From: Taenia hydatigena
Taxonomy: Eukaryota; Platyhelminthes; Cestoda; Cyclophyllidea; Taeniidae
Reading direction: 5' to 3'
Length of the DNA stretch: 64,000 nucleotides
NCBI GenBank assembly: GCA_036345935.2
Contig: JADWOT020000005.1
Coordinates: forward strand, 6,319,960-6,383,959
A model generated the notes under the pieces. It was not told the origin of the DNA and did no database searches. It saw only the letters and a program-made list of their open reading frames with translations. Position numbers and translations under genes: made by a program. Shown here piece after piece: positions 24,319 through 36,900 of the stretch. Positions within the stretch are counted from its first letter, which is position 1. Every line of letters starts with the position of its first letter.

Positions 24319-25440
24319 GTGGTGGCAACGGAAAGCCAACTCACCCCCAAACGACCATTACGCTGATTTCCAGTACAAACTACTGAACCTCAACATGACA
24401 AAAGAAGAAGGGTAGCTGATGAGGATGAGGAAAATCTGTAACGATGTCTGGCAGGGGCTGAAAATGAAGCCTACCTGCGCCATCTATCCGTGGAATGTTG
24501 TAAACAGCTGTAGCAATAAGAGCCGCAACAAATCTGGGTTATTTTGTTGCAGAGCTTTCTACCTCACCCCTTTGAATGTGTCAATTGAGTGAGTATGTAG
24601 TAGGTCATTAACCTCCTTTGTTGGCTGAATATAATCCAAATAAATAGGGTCAAGCAGCATTGAAGTGAGAAGAAGTTGGTAAAGGGAAACAGGCACAAAA
24701 TCTCCCTCCCCCCTCCCCACCCCACGAAACCATTTAAAGCACCGCTTTTAGGCAAATGTTCTTGCGACTACTGATGGATATACAAGATGGCCTGCACAAT
24801 CCTCTTCTTCCATAATACTCTTCCCAAGCTGGTCAAAAAGTCGAATTTGGTGAGGGTGTTAGAAAGGACCAGTGATGCTGCAGTCGGATATCTTTCCAGC
24901 TGTACGCAAAGTCGACTGCTAAGAGGCTTGATTCATGAGTGCTTTCCTTGCAGCATTGACTACATTGTGGCCAACGCGGTAGAATGACCATGGGGAGAGC
25001 CAGGAACGACACTCGGAAGGATTGTTTGACCTTTTGTTTTCAATAGGCGGACAGCGAATGGCACGCCCATAGTGCTTCCGTCCAGCGGCATGGCCTGTGG
25101 GTCAGGCTAATGGCTTCTTGGCCCATCTTTGCGTCGAAAATACTTACCCCTCCCAGTATCGTGACTTCCTTCGCCATCATGAAAGACCCGGTGCCTCAAG
25201 CTTCCGTCAAAGCCAAATTGCTAGTCATTGATCGCATTTAACTACAGCAGTTCCTTCCTGGGTCCCACCACACCACTCATTTCCAGCTACGTGACTAATC
25301 GTGGGAAGGAGAAACTAGCAATGTTTTCCTTTCTCAACCCAGAACCTCATTTTCTCAGATAGTTGGGAGCGTTCACTTGCGATTAGTTCTAGTGAGCAAA
25401 CTGCTTTATTTAATCCTTCTTTAAATAGAAACCCGGCGAA
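24319..25440. other. Possible internal region of a diverged LTR element
   Basis: The first bases look like a primer-binding site. Beyond about 24380 nothing is recognisable. The open frame at 24787-24987 has no domain features. Confidence 0.3.
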
Positions 25441-25460
25441 TTACGAATCGTGACTCTGAG

Positions 25461-25492
25461 GCCGCCACCGCAGCCGCCGCCGCCGCCGCCGC
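25461..25492. repeat. GCC/CCG trinucleotide tract
   Basis: A near-perfect GCC-type repeat, not inside a recognised coding exon. Confidence 0.9.
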
Positions 25493-25860
25493 TTCCATAA
25501 TGCATTAAAACTGTTTTGCATTGAATTTTAAGCTATCAACAATAAGAGATGGCGAGTAATACTTATTATCTTAAAAGACTGTAATTAAAAAGTAGAAGTG
25601 GAAGGCCAAGAAAGTGCTCCAACGCAGTTCGACATTTCTGCTCGACTTTCCTTACTTATAATAAAATAGAAAAGCAATATTGGAATCTCTTTATTCGTTT
25701 ATTTATTTTGTGACCCAATATAAATTGGTGCCTACATTTCTCCCATAGATTGTGGGGACTGTGACCCATCCTAACCGTCTATCTTCAAAATTAAAAAAGG
25801 TTGGTAAACATATTCTTTGAGCGTTTTGATAATTAACTGGGTAAATAGATATATTCCTGC

Positions 25861-26047
25861 TGTAGCGTCCCGAGGCTCCCTTAAGGCAAAAGTAGGCAAA
25901 GTGGCAGGATAGAATATATATATATTCACCGGACAGAGGGAAAACGGCTGCTGGCGTGGCCCAGAGGCCAGCCCACGCAGCTAGGGCAATATGGCCACCT
26001 CTGTCACCTTGACAGAAACCGGCAGCACAAACAGATAAAGTACTACA
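25861..26047 (-). mobile_element. Solo LTR with perfect 5-bp target duplication
   Basis: This 187-bp LTR starts TGTAGCGTCCCGAGG and ends AAAGTACTACA as printed. The sequence cctgc occurs directly before it (25856-25860) and directly after it (26048-26052). That is the expected footprint of LTR-retrotransposon integration. No internal region is present. Confidence 0.93.
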
Positions 26048-28581
26048 CCTGCAATTTTATAATAAGCCTTCACTATTGCCAGTGTGCACCCTTTAATGAA
26101 AAAACATAAGTTAATTTGCTATCAAACAATTTTCCTCAGCTCCGTCAAACTTCCCTGTAATCGGCTCATTTCATCGGAAAAAAAGATGTCAGACGCCTTG
26201 TTGACCAAGAATTTGTTTATGAAAGAAGGTTAGTTACTCCAAGTGGGACAAAGTGATGGCCTAATTTTTGCCGAGGGCGTGGTATTTAACTGGTGTTGAC
26301 TTAATTTGCATAAAGTCCGCTATTGCTGTCAGGAAGTAGCAATTAACAAGCAATAATAGCAATCACCTGCCGAATTATCGCGAAATTAATCCACTTCCGA
26401 CAGCAAGTTATTAACGGAGAGTGGAGTGGGCAGGAACTCAATTATGCTCTCCCGTGATTAAAGTGCTCAAGGAAGAGAATTTTAAAATATGCCTGTTTGA
26501 ATGGGGACGCTAAACGTACTCCAGACAGGAGTATAAAACACATCCTCCAAATTGATCGGAGTATGCGAGCAACAACTCATTGCATCGTTATAGGTCTACT
26601 ATACGGTAATTAGTGCTAACATTAATGGTTTCCAGTTGCTAGTCTGTGTTGACATGCGAACACTTCGATAGCAAATAATGCCGGTGTGCTAGTCTTCCAA
26701 CCTCATTTCGTGAGCATGTGTCGGCTACTTTGTAAAGACTCAGCTGAAAGCTCCTCAAAGGTGAGGTGAGGTTGCTGAATGCCATCACAAAATATTATTA
26801 TACCATCACTGACGGACATGTCAAAAATGTCGGCCGCTTTGGTTGTGACCTCCTCTTTTTTCGGGTGCCTGTCAGGAATGTTGTGAGGGGAAAGTGGCTT
26901 GCGAAATGGGAGCCAAAAGTCAGCCTCGTAAATAAGCCATTAGAATGTGCTAACCACTTGTAAGTGTGGATGTGCTGGCACCCTCGTGATGATGAGAAAA
27001 CTCCAGTAGGTACATCCGGTAATGTATGTGCGTGTGCTAAACTGCGGAGGCCAACAGTCAGCGGATATGGAGGTCCATGTGACAACCGTCCTTTTGCGTA
27101 AGCACTCCAACATTACCACGTGGTATGCATCTACTTAATTCCTGCTCACTTTTAATAAAAAACGCGACTGAGAAACCAAAGTTAACAGGACAAATGGCAC
27201 AAATTTGATGACAACTTTATTTTGGTTACCTAAAAAATACCAGAATATGAACCTGTTTTACGGTTATTCAGTGTTTCCTTGGTCTTATTACCAGTAGTGG
27301 ACTTTTTCTCATTTGCATAATTGAGGCTCGGTAGGATGTACTTCTCTTTGTAGGCCTTGGTTATAGTCTGCCAGTCTTTCTTTACAATAATGGTGAGTCC
27401 TCCTGCATAGTAGTAGAAATTATGCAACACATGGTTGGTTAAACATATCTTTTAGGTGACACGGAGTCAGGCAATCCCAGTCAAGCCGATTGCCTGATGT
27501 TATCCACCCTTGATGGGGAAATAAATACCAGTCATGCTTCTCCAATTACAGGATGTCCTCCTTTACATCATATTTTCGGTCCAAAGGTATGAAACTAGAG
27601 GTGGAAGGGAGCAACAGGGAATCTTCTACACTGGCGGGAGCGCCGACAGGCCTTCTCCCCTCACAAGTGATTCGAACACGCTAGATTTGACTCTAGCATC
27701 AAAGAACACAACAGCATTCACCTACCATTCCTCAGAATCTCTTCTCAGCCGCCGTAAATGTCAGCACAATTCCCAATGCCGAGTTTGAAGAATGCTCTAA
27801 TATTTTAGCTCAACTCATCATCTGGTACGAAGTACAGACCAGTTAGAGAGTCCTTCCATTATAATAAAAAGATGAGAGAAGACGGTGAGGAGCAGCCAAA
27901 ACGGCTCACTTTTAATCAGAGTCAAAGTACTAAAAACCGCCCAATTCCGCCTACATATCTTGGCGGAGAAAATCCGCAGAGTGGATACCACCTTCCTCAG
28001 TAAAGTGGAGTTTGCTACTGCTCTGTGTCACATCATACGCTACTGTCAATCAATGCCAACACCCTTTTCCTGAGACCCTCCTTGTCATTCCATCCTTTTC
28101 CTTATCCTACCTGCTTCAACAAGCCTCCCATTCATTCGACAAGCCTCAAGCCCATTGCCCTTTGGCTCTGGTGCAGGGAGGTCAACAGTAAATATTAAAA
28201 TATGCCACCTCTTCATTGTCGCTCTGAGAGGAGCCGATACTGGGAAGGGATAAAAAAGCCCGGAGAGTAAAATTCCCTGTTTGTTCCGATCTGGTTTTGA
28301 ATGCGGTTCTACGTAGTAATGAAGCTGCCTGAATTGTGCAGACGGCACTTTCTCTCTACACCAAGATACCAAAGCCACAGTAATATATTCGTCACAGAAG
28401 GCGCTTCGATGATATTTATATTGTTCCATTAATAACTTGGACCAGCTTTTTTCACCGTTTACCCATGTCATTAATAACGAGAAGGGGAAATTTTGGAAGT
28501 TAGTGGCAAAATACGCAAATACGCCCTCCCAAAGAGGTGTTAAGCTGGGAGGAACAAACATCATAAAACCCAATTTAGCCA
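26048..28581. other. Intergenic, nothing assigned
   Basis: Several open frames of 60-160 codons exist (26798-27085 minus, 27534-27788 plus, 28085-28573 minus), but none shows reliable domain residues. The last lies directly upstream of the gypsy RT fragment and could derive from the same element. It was not assigned. Confidence 0.4.
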
Positions 28582-29200
28582 GTGGGTGGGGTTGCTAGAC
28601 CGATCTGGCAGCCTGCCAGACGCATACCACTTTCTCTTATAGAAGAGGTAAACGGTCTTTGTGACGAGATGCTGGGAGACAAGGCCATAAAGGGCAGAAG
28701 TCTCCGACTGTGCGTCGATTACGGAAAGCTAAATTGGATAACAAAGAGGGACGCCTACCCGCTATCCAGCCTACACGATTCGTTAGACTCCCTACACGGG
28801 TTGAAGCGGCTCTCCAAGTTAGATTTAAAGTCTACCTGTTGGATTTTGCGTTCCGAAAAGGAATTTACGAAATTTAGACGCCGTTATTTGGCTATGCAAT
28901 GCAGCACCCACTTTCTAACGCCTCATACAAACGTCAATGGATCTGAAGTTGATTCCAGACGGCATCGGAGATGTAGGTTTGAAAGTAAACCCAGAGACAT
29001 AAAGGTTTGCACGATGATCAGTCGACATTTCGGGATATACTGTCTCATCAGACGGGATGACGGCTGCTGAAGACGTCTCACAATGCAGGTGAGGACATGG
29101 CCAACACCAGCCAATCAGAAAACCTTCCAGTGTGTTGATGGGTTTGCTAAGATCGTAAGCCCACTGCAGAAATTTAGGGATAGCAGGCAAAAGGGTGTTG
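28582..29200 (+). pseudogene. Ty3/gypsy Pol (RT) remnant
   Basis: The frame shows classic gypsy RT blocks: RRIPLSLIEEVN, a deletion, LRLCVDYGKLNWITKRDAYPL, and LSKLDLKS. The catalytic YxDD region is missing. Homology resumes after it with VGLKVNPETIK, an IYC-type block, an in-frame stop, and RTWPTPANQK followed by FAKIVSPLQKF, the segment between the RT and RNase H domains. Internal deletions and stops show it is dead. It probably belongs to the same broad family as the remnant at the left edge. Confidence 0.8.
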
Positions 29201-30392
29201 TAAGTGAGAGAAAGAGGACGATGAAACAATTAAAAATGAATAAATGATTTTAACACTACCCGATTTCGAGTTATTTGTTCTGGACATACAGGTAGAGGAA
29301 ATGAAGAGTACTCTGGTTAGATCATTAAAACCCTTCATTAAGAATTTGCAACCACAATATTATGACTTATGTCTATAACAGTGTCCCCTTTTGCAGTCAG
29401 TCAAAATACCAAATGGTGTCTCATAGCTAGAAATAATTTCAGGTTCCAAAACGTGGACACAGACCGACTTTTCCTTACAGTGCCTCAGAATACGGTCTGC
29501 GAGCAAACAAGAGGATAAGGCAAATAGTTAACATCACACACGAAAAACTAGGCCTGAAATTTATCAGAGGGAAGGATTGCAATGACTAGCGCGGCCAGCC
29601 TAAAGCCTATCACGTGCAGCTATACAGACTTGTTCCACCACCTGGAGTGCACTACACGATCCATCATCCCTACAGCGACGATGCGTTCTCAGTGATACAA
29701 GCTACCTCATTGTCAAACTACATGGAAACCTTCATTACACGTTCCAAACAAAAGAAGTCCTTCTTTAAACAATCGCCTGTAATCAGGGGTATAGAAAAAC
29801 CCAAAAGTGGAAGATGGTATCAGAGATGATTCTCATAAACATAAGGAGCCCAGAGATGACGCTGACCGTCGAAGATATTTGTGTTTTATATCCACTAACC
29901 GGGAACACATATGAGAATTACACAATGTAGACTGATAAAAATGTTGCATTAAGCACCACAAGGCAAGTAAAATAACGTATCTGCAGCCATGAAGGAATAA
30001 AACCTCATTTCAAGCCAAAGCTCCATCCCCATAACGATAAGTTAGATCTCAGAGAATAAGAACGAAAATGGTTGAAAGACTTCTTTTAATCGCATATTTG
30101 TAGCATACACTGCATGATAAAATAAAACTATTAAGCATCACAGGCTTCCAAAAACAGAATAAAAAAATCTTTTCTGAATATACTTGAAACAAGTATCATA
30201 ATACTATTTAAGAATCAGGAGCAACAATAAACTAAAGTAAATTAGCTGCTACCGAAACCCAAAAGCGGTGTGAGCTAACCCTAGGGATTTCCTTAAAAAC
30301 AGTGAAAAAGAAATTGTGAAAATATTACAAATGGCTAAGTTGTTAGCATGCGTTCCCATCGCTGACGCGGCACACCTAAACAGCCCGCAAGG
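29201..30392. other. Intergenic upstream of RPL23
   Basis: No recognisable gene. A frame at 29614-29829 could be a further retroelement scrap. The last few hundred bases should contain the RPL23 promoter. Confidence 0.45.
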
Positions 30393-31108
30393 ATGTCGAA
30401 GCGTGGTGCGTATGTGGGACAGTTCGTTGTTATTGCCTTGTCTGTGTAAATTTTCTACTGTTACGTTACAGCTTTCTTTTAATAAAAAGGACGCGGTGGT
30501 TCTTCTGGAGGAAAGTTTCGGATTACTCTTGGTCTTCCCACCGGCGCGGTGATGAATTGCGCTGACAACACTGGGGCCAAGAATCTATATGTGATCGCAG
30601 TCTTCGGCGTGAGAGGCTGCCTCAACCGTCTGCCATCGGCGGCCACCGGTGACTGCGTGGTTTGTTCGGTGAAGAAGGGCAAACCAGAGCTCCGCAAGAA
30701 GGTGTGGCAGGCTGTTGTGATACGTCAAAGAAAAGCGTTTCGTCGAAAAGATGGGACGTTTATTTATTTTGAAGATAACGCAGGTGTAATAGTGAAGTCC
30801 AATGGTGAGATGAAAGGTACGTAATAAACGTTTTGTTGAGTGGATTAGTGGTAAATCAGCAAGTAGAATTGCGCCGTCGTATTGCTTGGCGCCCAGACAG
30901 CTTGCAAGATGGAGGTGTTCCAGACGAGTCGATTGTCTAGTCCACAACATTAGTCAAATGGTTTGATGCATGCGATTTGGGTTACGATGTGTTCTACAAT
31001 TTGGTATTCTTAACTTTCTCGTTAGGCTCTGCTATCACCGGTCCTGTGGCAAAGGAGTGTGCTGATATGTGGCCGAAGATCGCATCCAGTGCTGGATCTA
31101 TCCACTGA
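30393..31108 (+). CDS. RPL23: 60S ribosomal protein L23 (uL14)
   Basis: This is a component of the large ribosomal subunit. Exons are 30393-30405, 30490-30826 and 31026-31108, giving 143 residues against 140 in human. The start codon is in exon 1 (MSKRG). Exon 2 continues [11 protein letters not shown], then [19 protein letters not shown], then [12 protein letters not shown] and [14 protein letters not shown], with [10 protein letters not shown] near its end. Exon 3 gives [29 protein letters not shown] sequence and the stop. Both introns (84 and 199 nt) are GT-AG and phase 1. The 13-nt first exon is typical of ribosomal-protein genes. A decayed copy lies about 2 kb downstream. Confidence 0.97.
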
Positions 31109-33239
31109 TCCGCAAAACAAGTTGTTTTGTACCTAGTCGGAAAAGATTTTCTGTGGTATAATGGCCTCGTTTTAAATTTGGTCCTGATTATTTCTAATGG
31201 TTAGCGTATAAATGTCCTACACGTACGGGGCTCGTTATTTGCTTGGTCTCCTCAGTTCAATTTTCTGCATTACGCACTGTTCAGCCATATTTTCCCTTAC
31301 TAGCGGGCTTCTTGGTGAGTAATCTGTGCTTGGTGTCTTTGTTTGAACGCGCTAGTGTGTAATCTTAGGATTGATTCTATTAACCTGTCTGCGTGGTTCA
31401 CTCTTATTGTCGTTCGTTTCTGTAGAATGGTCCTTGGCTTTGTCACTTCACACGCGAGCCCCTATTTCTGGGTTTAAATACTGAACTACTGTTTAGTGAT
31501 TGCCTAATCCGTGAGGTGACATGATTGCCTGAGATTTTCTGGTGACAGGGAGTTGATTTTTAATCTCCGTGCTTTTCACAGGTGACGAGGTGGGGACGGG
31601 CTTTGTAATTGGCAGCTATCTCTTGTTTTCTGAGGTGAACTTCAAATTGTAGAGGCCTTTGTGAATTGTCAGGCTCTGATCGGCGGTTTGGCCTGTGGGA
31701 CTTCGTGCTCGTGCGGTTGAACGCGGTTCTGGTGATCCGTCCCTACCCCGTCGGAAATGCGGAAAGCGTTTGAATGGATGATTTCTGGTTTGACTCCAAT
31801 CCGGTGTTTTGCATCCCCTTAAGCGTGCCAGACTGAACTTAATGAACACATTTAGAATTTTAAAGTAGGTAGGGTGTAGACCTCGGTTTATTTCTATTAT
31901 GCAAAGGAGGCGGTTAGCGATTAAGCATCGACTCGGAAGCGGTCGTTTTGGCTTTGGGGCTTTGTGTCTGCTGGTACGCTGGCCATGAAGACAGCACTGG
32001 GTCTGCTGGTCCACGGTTCTGCCTTAGTCGTGGCGCATAGCTCGCTTGTGAGGGATGAGACATAGAATGTCGAGAGGCGTGGTAGGTGTAGCGACGGAGA
32101 GGCCGCAGTGTGGTGTCTGGTCCGACTGCGGGCAGTGGGCGCGGGGCCCTTGAAAGCGTGAGCGTCTGGCAGAAGAGTTCGCTTCAGGCAGCGGCTCTCG
32201 TTCGCGGGGTCGGATCGTCGTGTAATGCCCTAAGCCAGACGTCATACAGCGGTTCAGGGGGGGGGGGGGGGGGGGCGTCAGAAAAGGAACGAATTTTGGT
32301 TGATGCAAGCTGTCCTGGTGTGAGTCACGGCGACTTTCAGGGTTTTATTCAATTCGCTTTCTGAGCTTAACAATGTAGTAGTGTTGTAGATGTGGTTTTA
32401 TTAACGAAAACGGCTAGGAAAGGGAAAGGCGTTGACGCCTTTTATGCCATCCGCAAAAAACCTGTCTAAAGGCACAACGCATTTTACATCGCTGATTTTC
32501 AGCAACTTTTCTTCATTCGAGGGCTATTCTCATTCTTGTGGGTCTCGTTCAGCTAGTAGAGACGTGGGAGAATTACCTCTTGCTTACATAATTAACCCAT
32601 CAAGTTAAATTTGTTGAATAATTAGCAGACAAAAATTGTCAGTTAAGCTGTGAATGCGAGGTGATGCGAGCAAGACATTTAGGGGGTTCGCAGTGCATTA
32701 ACGTGCACCTCCAAACGTGAGGATAGTGTAATGAATTTATTTTTTAGCCATGGATCCTGGTAAGGGAGTCACAAAGGCGCTCCGCTGGGTGGGCTGACCC
32801 TTGAGCCATGCTAGTAGCCTCAATCCCTTCTATCCTGGTACTGCGTCTCCGTCTTCGTCTTCAGAGAAGTCTATAGGTACCATAGGGGGAATGGAGTGGC
32901 GAATAGTCTACAGGTTAAAAATGGTACGCAATTCCCCTCATATCGGATAAAAACAACTTGAATCAAGAAGCTTACACACGAGTGAATCCAGATCTTCATT
33001 TTTGCAAACAAATGGGAAATCTTTCGGTGACTAGCACTACTACTAAGCGTTTACGAAGAGCGATATTAATTGAAATGAAGGGTCACTTTCGCCACAACAA
33101 CCCTAGCTTCAGGGCGTCGGAGATTGTTGAGCGTACCCGTTGGCTGTCAGACTTTCTTTTTAGTAGACTCACTTTATGCTATAAATAATTTGGCATTGTG
33201 ATAAAGAGTACGGCAGTTCCCTAGGAGGTAAATCCCAAA
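31109..33239. other. Spacer between RPL23 and its pseudogene
   Basis: This 2.1-kb interval has a GC-rich patch (about 31660-32300) and a 19-base G run. No gene is supported. Open frames at 31616-32014 (minus) and 32024-32308 (minus) are explained by base composition. Confidence 0.5.
32257..32275. repeat. Homopolymer of 19 G
   Basis: An uninterrupted G run within a GC-rich patch. Its exact length is prone to sequencing error. Confidence 0.85.
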
Positions 33240-33705
33240 AAAACGAGACCAAGAACTTTTATGCGGCAGCCGTCTCCAGAGCGAGAGCTCGCTTCAATCG
33301 TTCACCATCGACAGCCACTGGTGACTGCATACTTTTTTTCAATGAAGGAGCGCAAACCAAAGCTCCACAAACAGGTGTAGTAAGCTGTAGCAATCCGTAA
33401 ACGAAAGGCCTCTCTCCAAAAGAATGGAGCGTCGTCTACACTCTCCAAAGACACCATGTAGCCGAATGGGTTAGTAGCAAGCGCGCAAGCCAAATTGCGT
33501 CGCCGTGTCGTTTGGCCCTCAGACAGGTGGCAAGATGGACGTGGTCTACACGCCCCCACTGCCTGTTCCGCAATACTGGCCAAATAGTTGGATGCGCAGA
33601 GTTTGGATCACGTTGCGTTCCGAACGGCGATATCCCTGCAACTGGCATGTGACCGAAGACGGCCTTTAGCACTGGATCACCCGCTGATCTGTAAAATAAT
33701 CCCCT
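33240..33705 (+). pseudogene. RPL23P: Unprocessed, decayed copy of RPL23
   Basis: The sequence follows RPL23 from the AKNLYVIAV codons of exon 2 (33244 onward), through the GDCVV and KPELRKKV region, then into sequence matching RPL23 intron 2 (the block around CAAATTGCG...CAGACAG...GGCAAGATGG), and finally the end of exon 3 with the CACTGGATC...GCTGATC segment. Because intron sequence is retained, it arose by DNA duplication and not by retroposition. Stops (such as TAGTAA in the KPELRKKV region) and indels abolish coding. Exon 1 and the first half of exon 2 are absent or unrecognisable. Its 3' end lies about 270 bp from the convergent CFAP58 stop. Confidence 0.9.
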
Positions 33706-33976
33706 AACTGAGTTTTACTGACCCCCTTGCCTTGTCTATACCTTAGAACATGCAAGCCAGTTGGCTGGCGAAGCCATGCTGTGCTGGCACCCGTTACGGG
33801 AAATTAGTTCCTGTTCTCGGCTCCTGTTTTTTTTCGTTTCCTTCCTTAAGAAATTTGTCAACTGTTCACTGTAATAGTAAGGATATATTTGGCTCTCGTC
33901 GTTTTCCCTGAATGTTGACTTCCTCCCATTCATTTTGTGCATATTAGTGCAGTTCGATCGTATGTGATGATTTCTG

Positions 33977-36900
33977 TCAGGAATGTTCTTCTTTGAGATC
34001 CTCTCGCTCTTGTTCATCGAAGTTATCCTGCTCCTTTTCCAGGTTAGCACTACCCACTTCTCCTGGGCTACTTTGGTCCTGTCTCTTGTCTTTTAAATTT
34101 TTCTCCTCTAGAGTATCTTGCCCCATTTCTGGGTGTTCATCGTCCACCTTCTCCTCCCGTTCTTCTTCTGACTCTGACTGAGCGCTTACCTCTGATGCCT
34201 TCTCCACAATCACATCTAGGGTCTCGATTTTAGCCTTTGCTCTGCTTGCCTCCTTAAGCCGTCGCTTCTTAAAGTACGCTTTCTTTGCGTCCAACAATTC
34301 ATTGTCAAGCTTCTCGATTTGAAGTTTGTAGTCCTTTATGCTGGCATCCTGATTCTCCATTTGTGCTGTCATTATCTGCAGAGAAGGGAGCATCCAATAA
34401 GGACACAGCTATGCGATGGTGATTAACCGTATATTACAGGTGGATTGAGTTGTTAACTTAGTAATTGGTCTGCAAACTTATGGGTCATGTTATACGAAAG
34501 CGAATTGTTATGAAGCAATATTAGTGCGCACCTACAAATGAACGGGGCAAAATCGTTTCCACAGATGCCACAGACATCGGCAATGTAGTCATTTTTGAAG
34601 CTATTTTAAATACTAGAGTTTGGTCACGTTGTAGTCTCAGATGAAGTGAGTAATACCACCATCTACGTGGATCTAGGCCATTACCTTCATAGCTGCTAAC
34701 TTGTCCCGCAAACTATTTTCGTAGATGACAAGCTGCTCAGCTATCTCGGGACCGGGTTGGCGAGCGAGGACCTGCTTGAGTTCCACATAGAGACGTTCTT
34801 TCTTTTGAATTTGGATCTCCTTCTCCAGAACTTCCTCAGTTTTTCCTATCAGACGCTTCTGCAGTGAATGAATCTTCTTGATCATCTCAAAGGAGGAAGG
34901 GTCGCTTCCCTGTTGGAATAAAGGGCAAAATCGTGACGAATAACCATAGTTCTTGCTTTTCTAACCAAACTTGGACAAATAATTGAGGCTCAGGGATGTT
35001 ATATACTTTGTTTTCAAATGTATTTGACTGTGTATCTCCGGTTGTATCCTCCACGCTTTTGCTGCCCATGCATCCGTGCCTCTGGCCAACTTTTCATTTT
35101 GTGATGCATTCATTAGCGACCTAGATATTAAATACTGCAATTGATCGGCACAAGAGATTCTTGTGACTATATGCATGTTAGTAGGTGGTGGGATTCAGGG
35201 TTTGGTGAGTAAAAGCTTACCGCAAAGCATTGAACGATCAAATGGAATGAAATGAATTGAAAGCGCAACTTCCCGAAGCTACCATGCATTACTTTGTGCC
35301 CCAGCAGACGCTTCTGTTAAAAGTTGTTGGCACACAAAGTGAGCAGGATGCAGGAGACAGTTAAGTCTTAAACGGTGCTTAACTTATGCGACTCTACAGT
35401 GCTACACTGATGGTGTTATAAAGTGGTTTAATGCACTGAACTAACATACTAAAAACACAATCAGATCCCAGTAACCAAACAAAAACATGAATGGTATCCC
35501 ATTATTTGTTAAATGGATTATAAAATCGTTAAAAAGACATGCAAAAGTGAAAACATCGTAACACAAACGACTGTGAAATTATACCTCAGGAAGAAATTCG
35601 TAGTTTCGCCAATCCTCTAGGTAGTATATCTGTAGATAATGAATGGAAGGTAAGGCTGTCAACTAAGCTGCTTATCTTTTATCTCCAGACTTGAAAATTG
35701 TAAATTCAAAACCACGCTAAACAAACACAATTTGTTACTTAATGAGTTTAGAATTTTCACCTTGTGTAATTTATGCCTTGATCAGATACAGCAGTAGGGT
35801 TGCCAAATTAAACTACAAATTTGTTAAGATTAAGGACTAATGGTGCCTTCGATTAAATCGTAAAGAGAGACTTTAAACCATCTTTGCATTGCAATAACTG
35901 TGGAACAGGATATATGCTGCATTCATTTCTTACCTCTAGTTTTCGCCATCGATGTACGTTGATGGGCTTTTTGAGTTCATCCTCCAAAGCCTTGCACCGA
36001 ACCTGCTCCCGACTCAACTCCTTTCTGGCCTTAATTACCTCGCGCTTGAGCTCATCCATCTTTGCTGCACTAGCCTGCAGCATTGCCTTTTCTCGACGAG
36101 TCTCGCGGATCTCTTCACGAACCCTTCGTAGATCCTCCAAAACCTTGTTAAACTGCGCTTCCCCCTTGTCTAACACCGACTTTTGGATGCGAATCTTCTC
36201 GTAGAGATTTGCTAAATCGTCATTACGTCGTACTAGTTGGACGCCCAAAATGTCTTTCTCGCTGATCACTTGATCCAACTCTTTTCGGTGTTTAGTTCGT
36301 TCGAACTCTGCCTCTGCAATAACTTTGAGGAGCTTCCGTTCCTCCGCCTCCTGACTCTCCATTATGGATCGGTTCTCTATCGCCAGGTTCCTCATCCTCT
36401 GCAACTCCTTTTGCATGTTATCACGTTCTCGAGTCATCCTCACGCACTCCGCTGTCTCTTGTACCATCATTGCGTCCTTGTTTGCGATCTCCTCTTTCAG
36501 CTGTGATATGCGATGCGACATGAGATGAAGTTTACGCTTCATCTCACTTATCTCATCCTGAGCTTCGATAAGATTTTTTGAGTACAGGTTTCTGTCACTC
36601 TTTACCGCCTCGTAGAGATTCTCCTGTTGCTTCAGCTTGGTTTGAGCCTCTGCAATTTTCTTCCTAAAGTCAAAGATTTGCATCTCACGGAACTTCACCT
36701 CTTCCATCAGGTTGAGTACCTTCTGGGTATAACTTGAAGCCTCTCGGAGGTAGTGATCCCGTTCGTTCTCCAGCACATTGATGATTTTACGCTGAGTTAC
36801 CGCTTCTTGATTATAATAGGTAATCTCGCGCTCGAGATTTTGTTTTGACTGCTCGTGAAGTCGTAAAAGATTCGTCTGTTTCGCAGCCTGTCCGCGAACT

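Noticed and set aside
27534..27788. Frame with an SNTLDLTLAS-like stretch reminiscent of a retroelement endonuclease
   Set aside because: One short resemblance is not enough. No catalytic residues or neighbouring RT were found in this strand order.
28085..28573. 162-codon minus-strand frame upstream of the gypsy RT remnant
   Set aside because: No recognisable domain, and opposite in strand to the RT. It was left unassigned.
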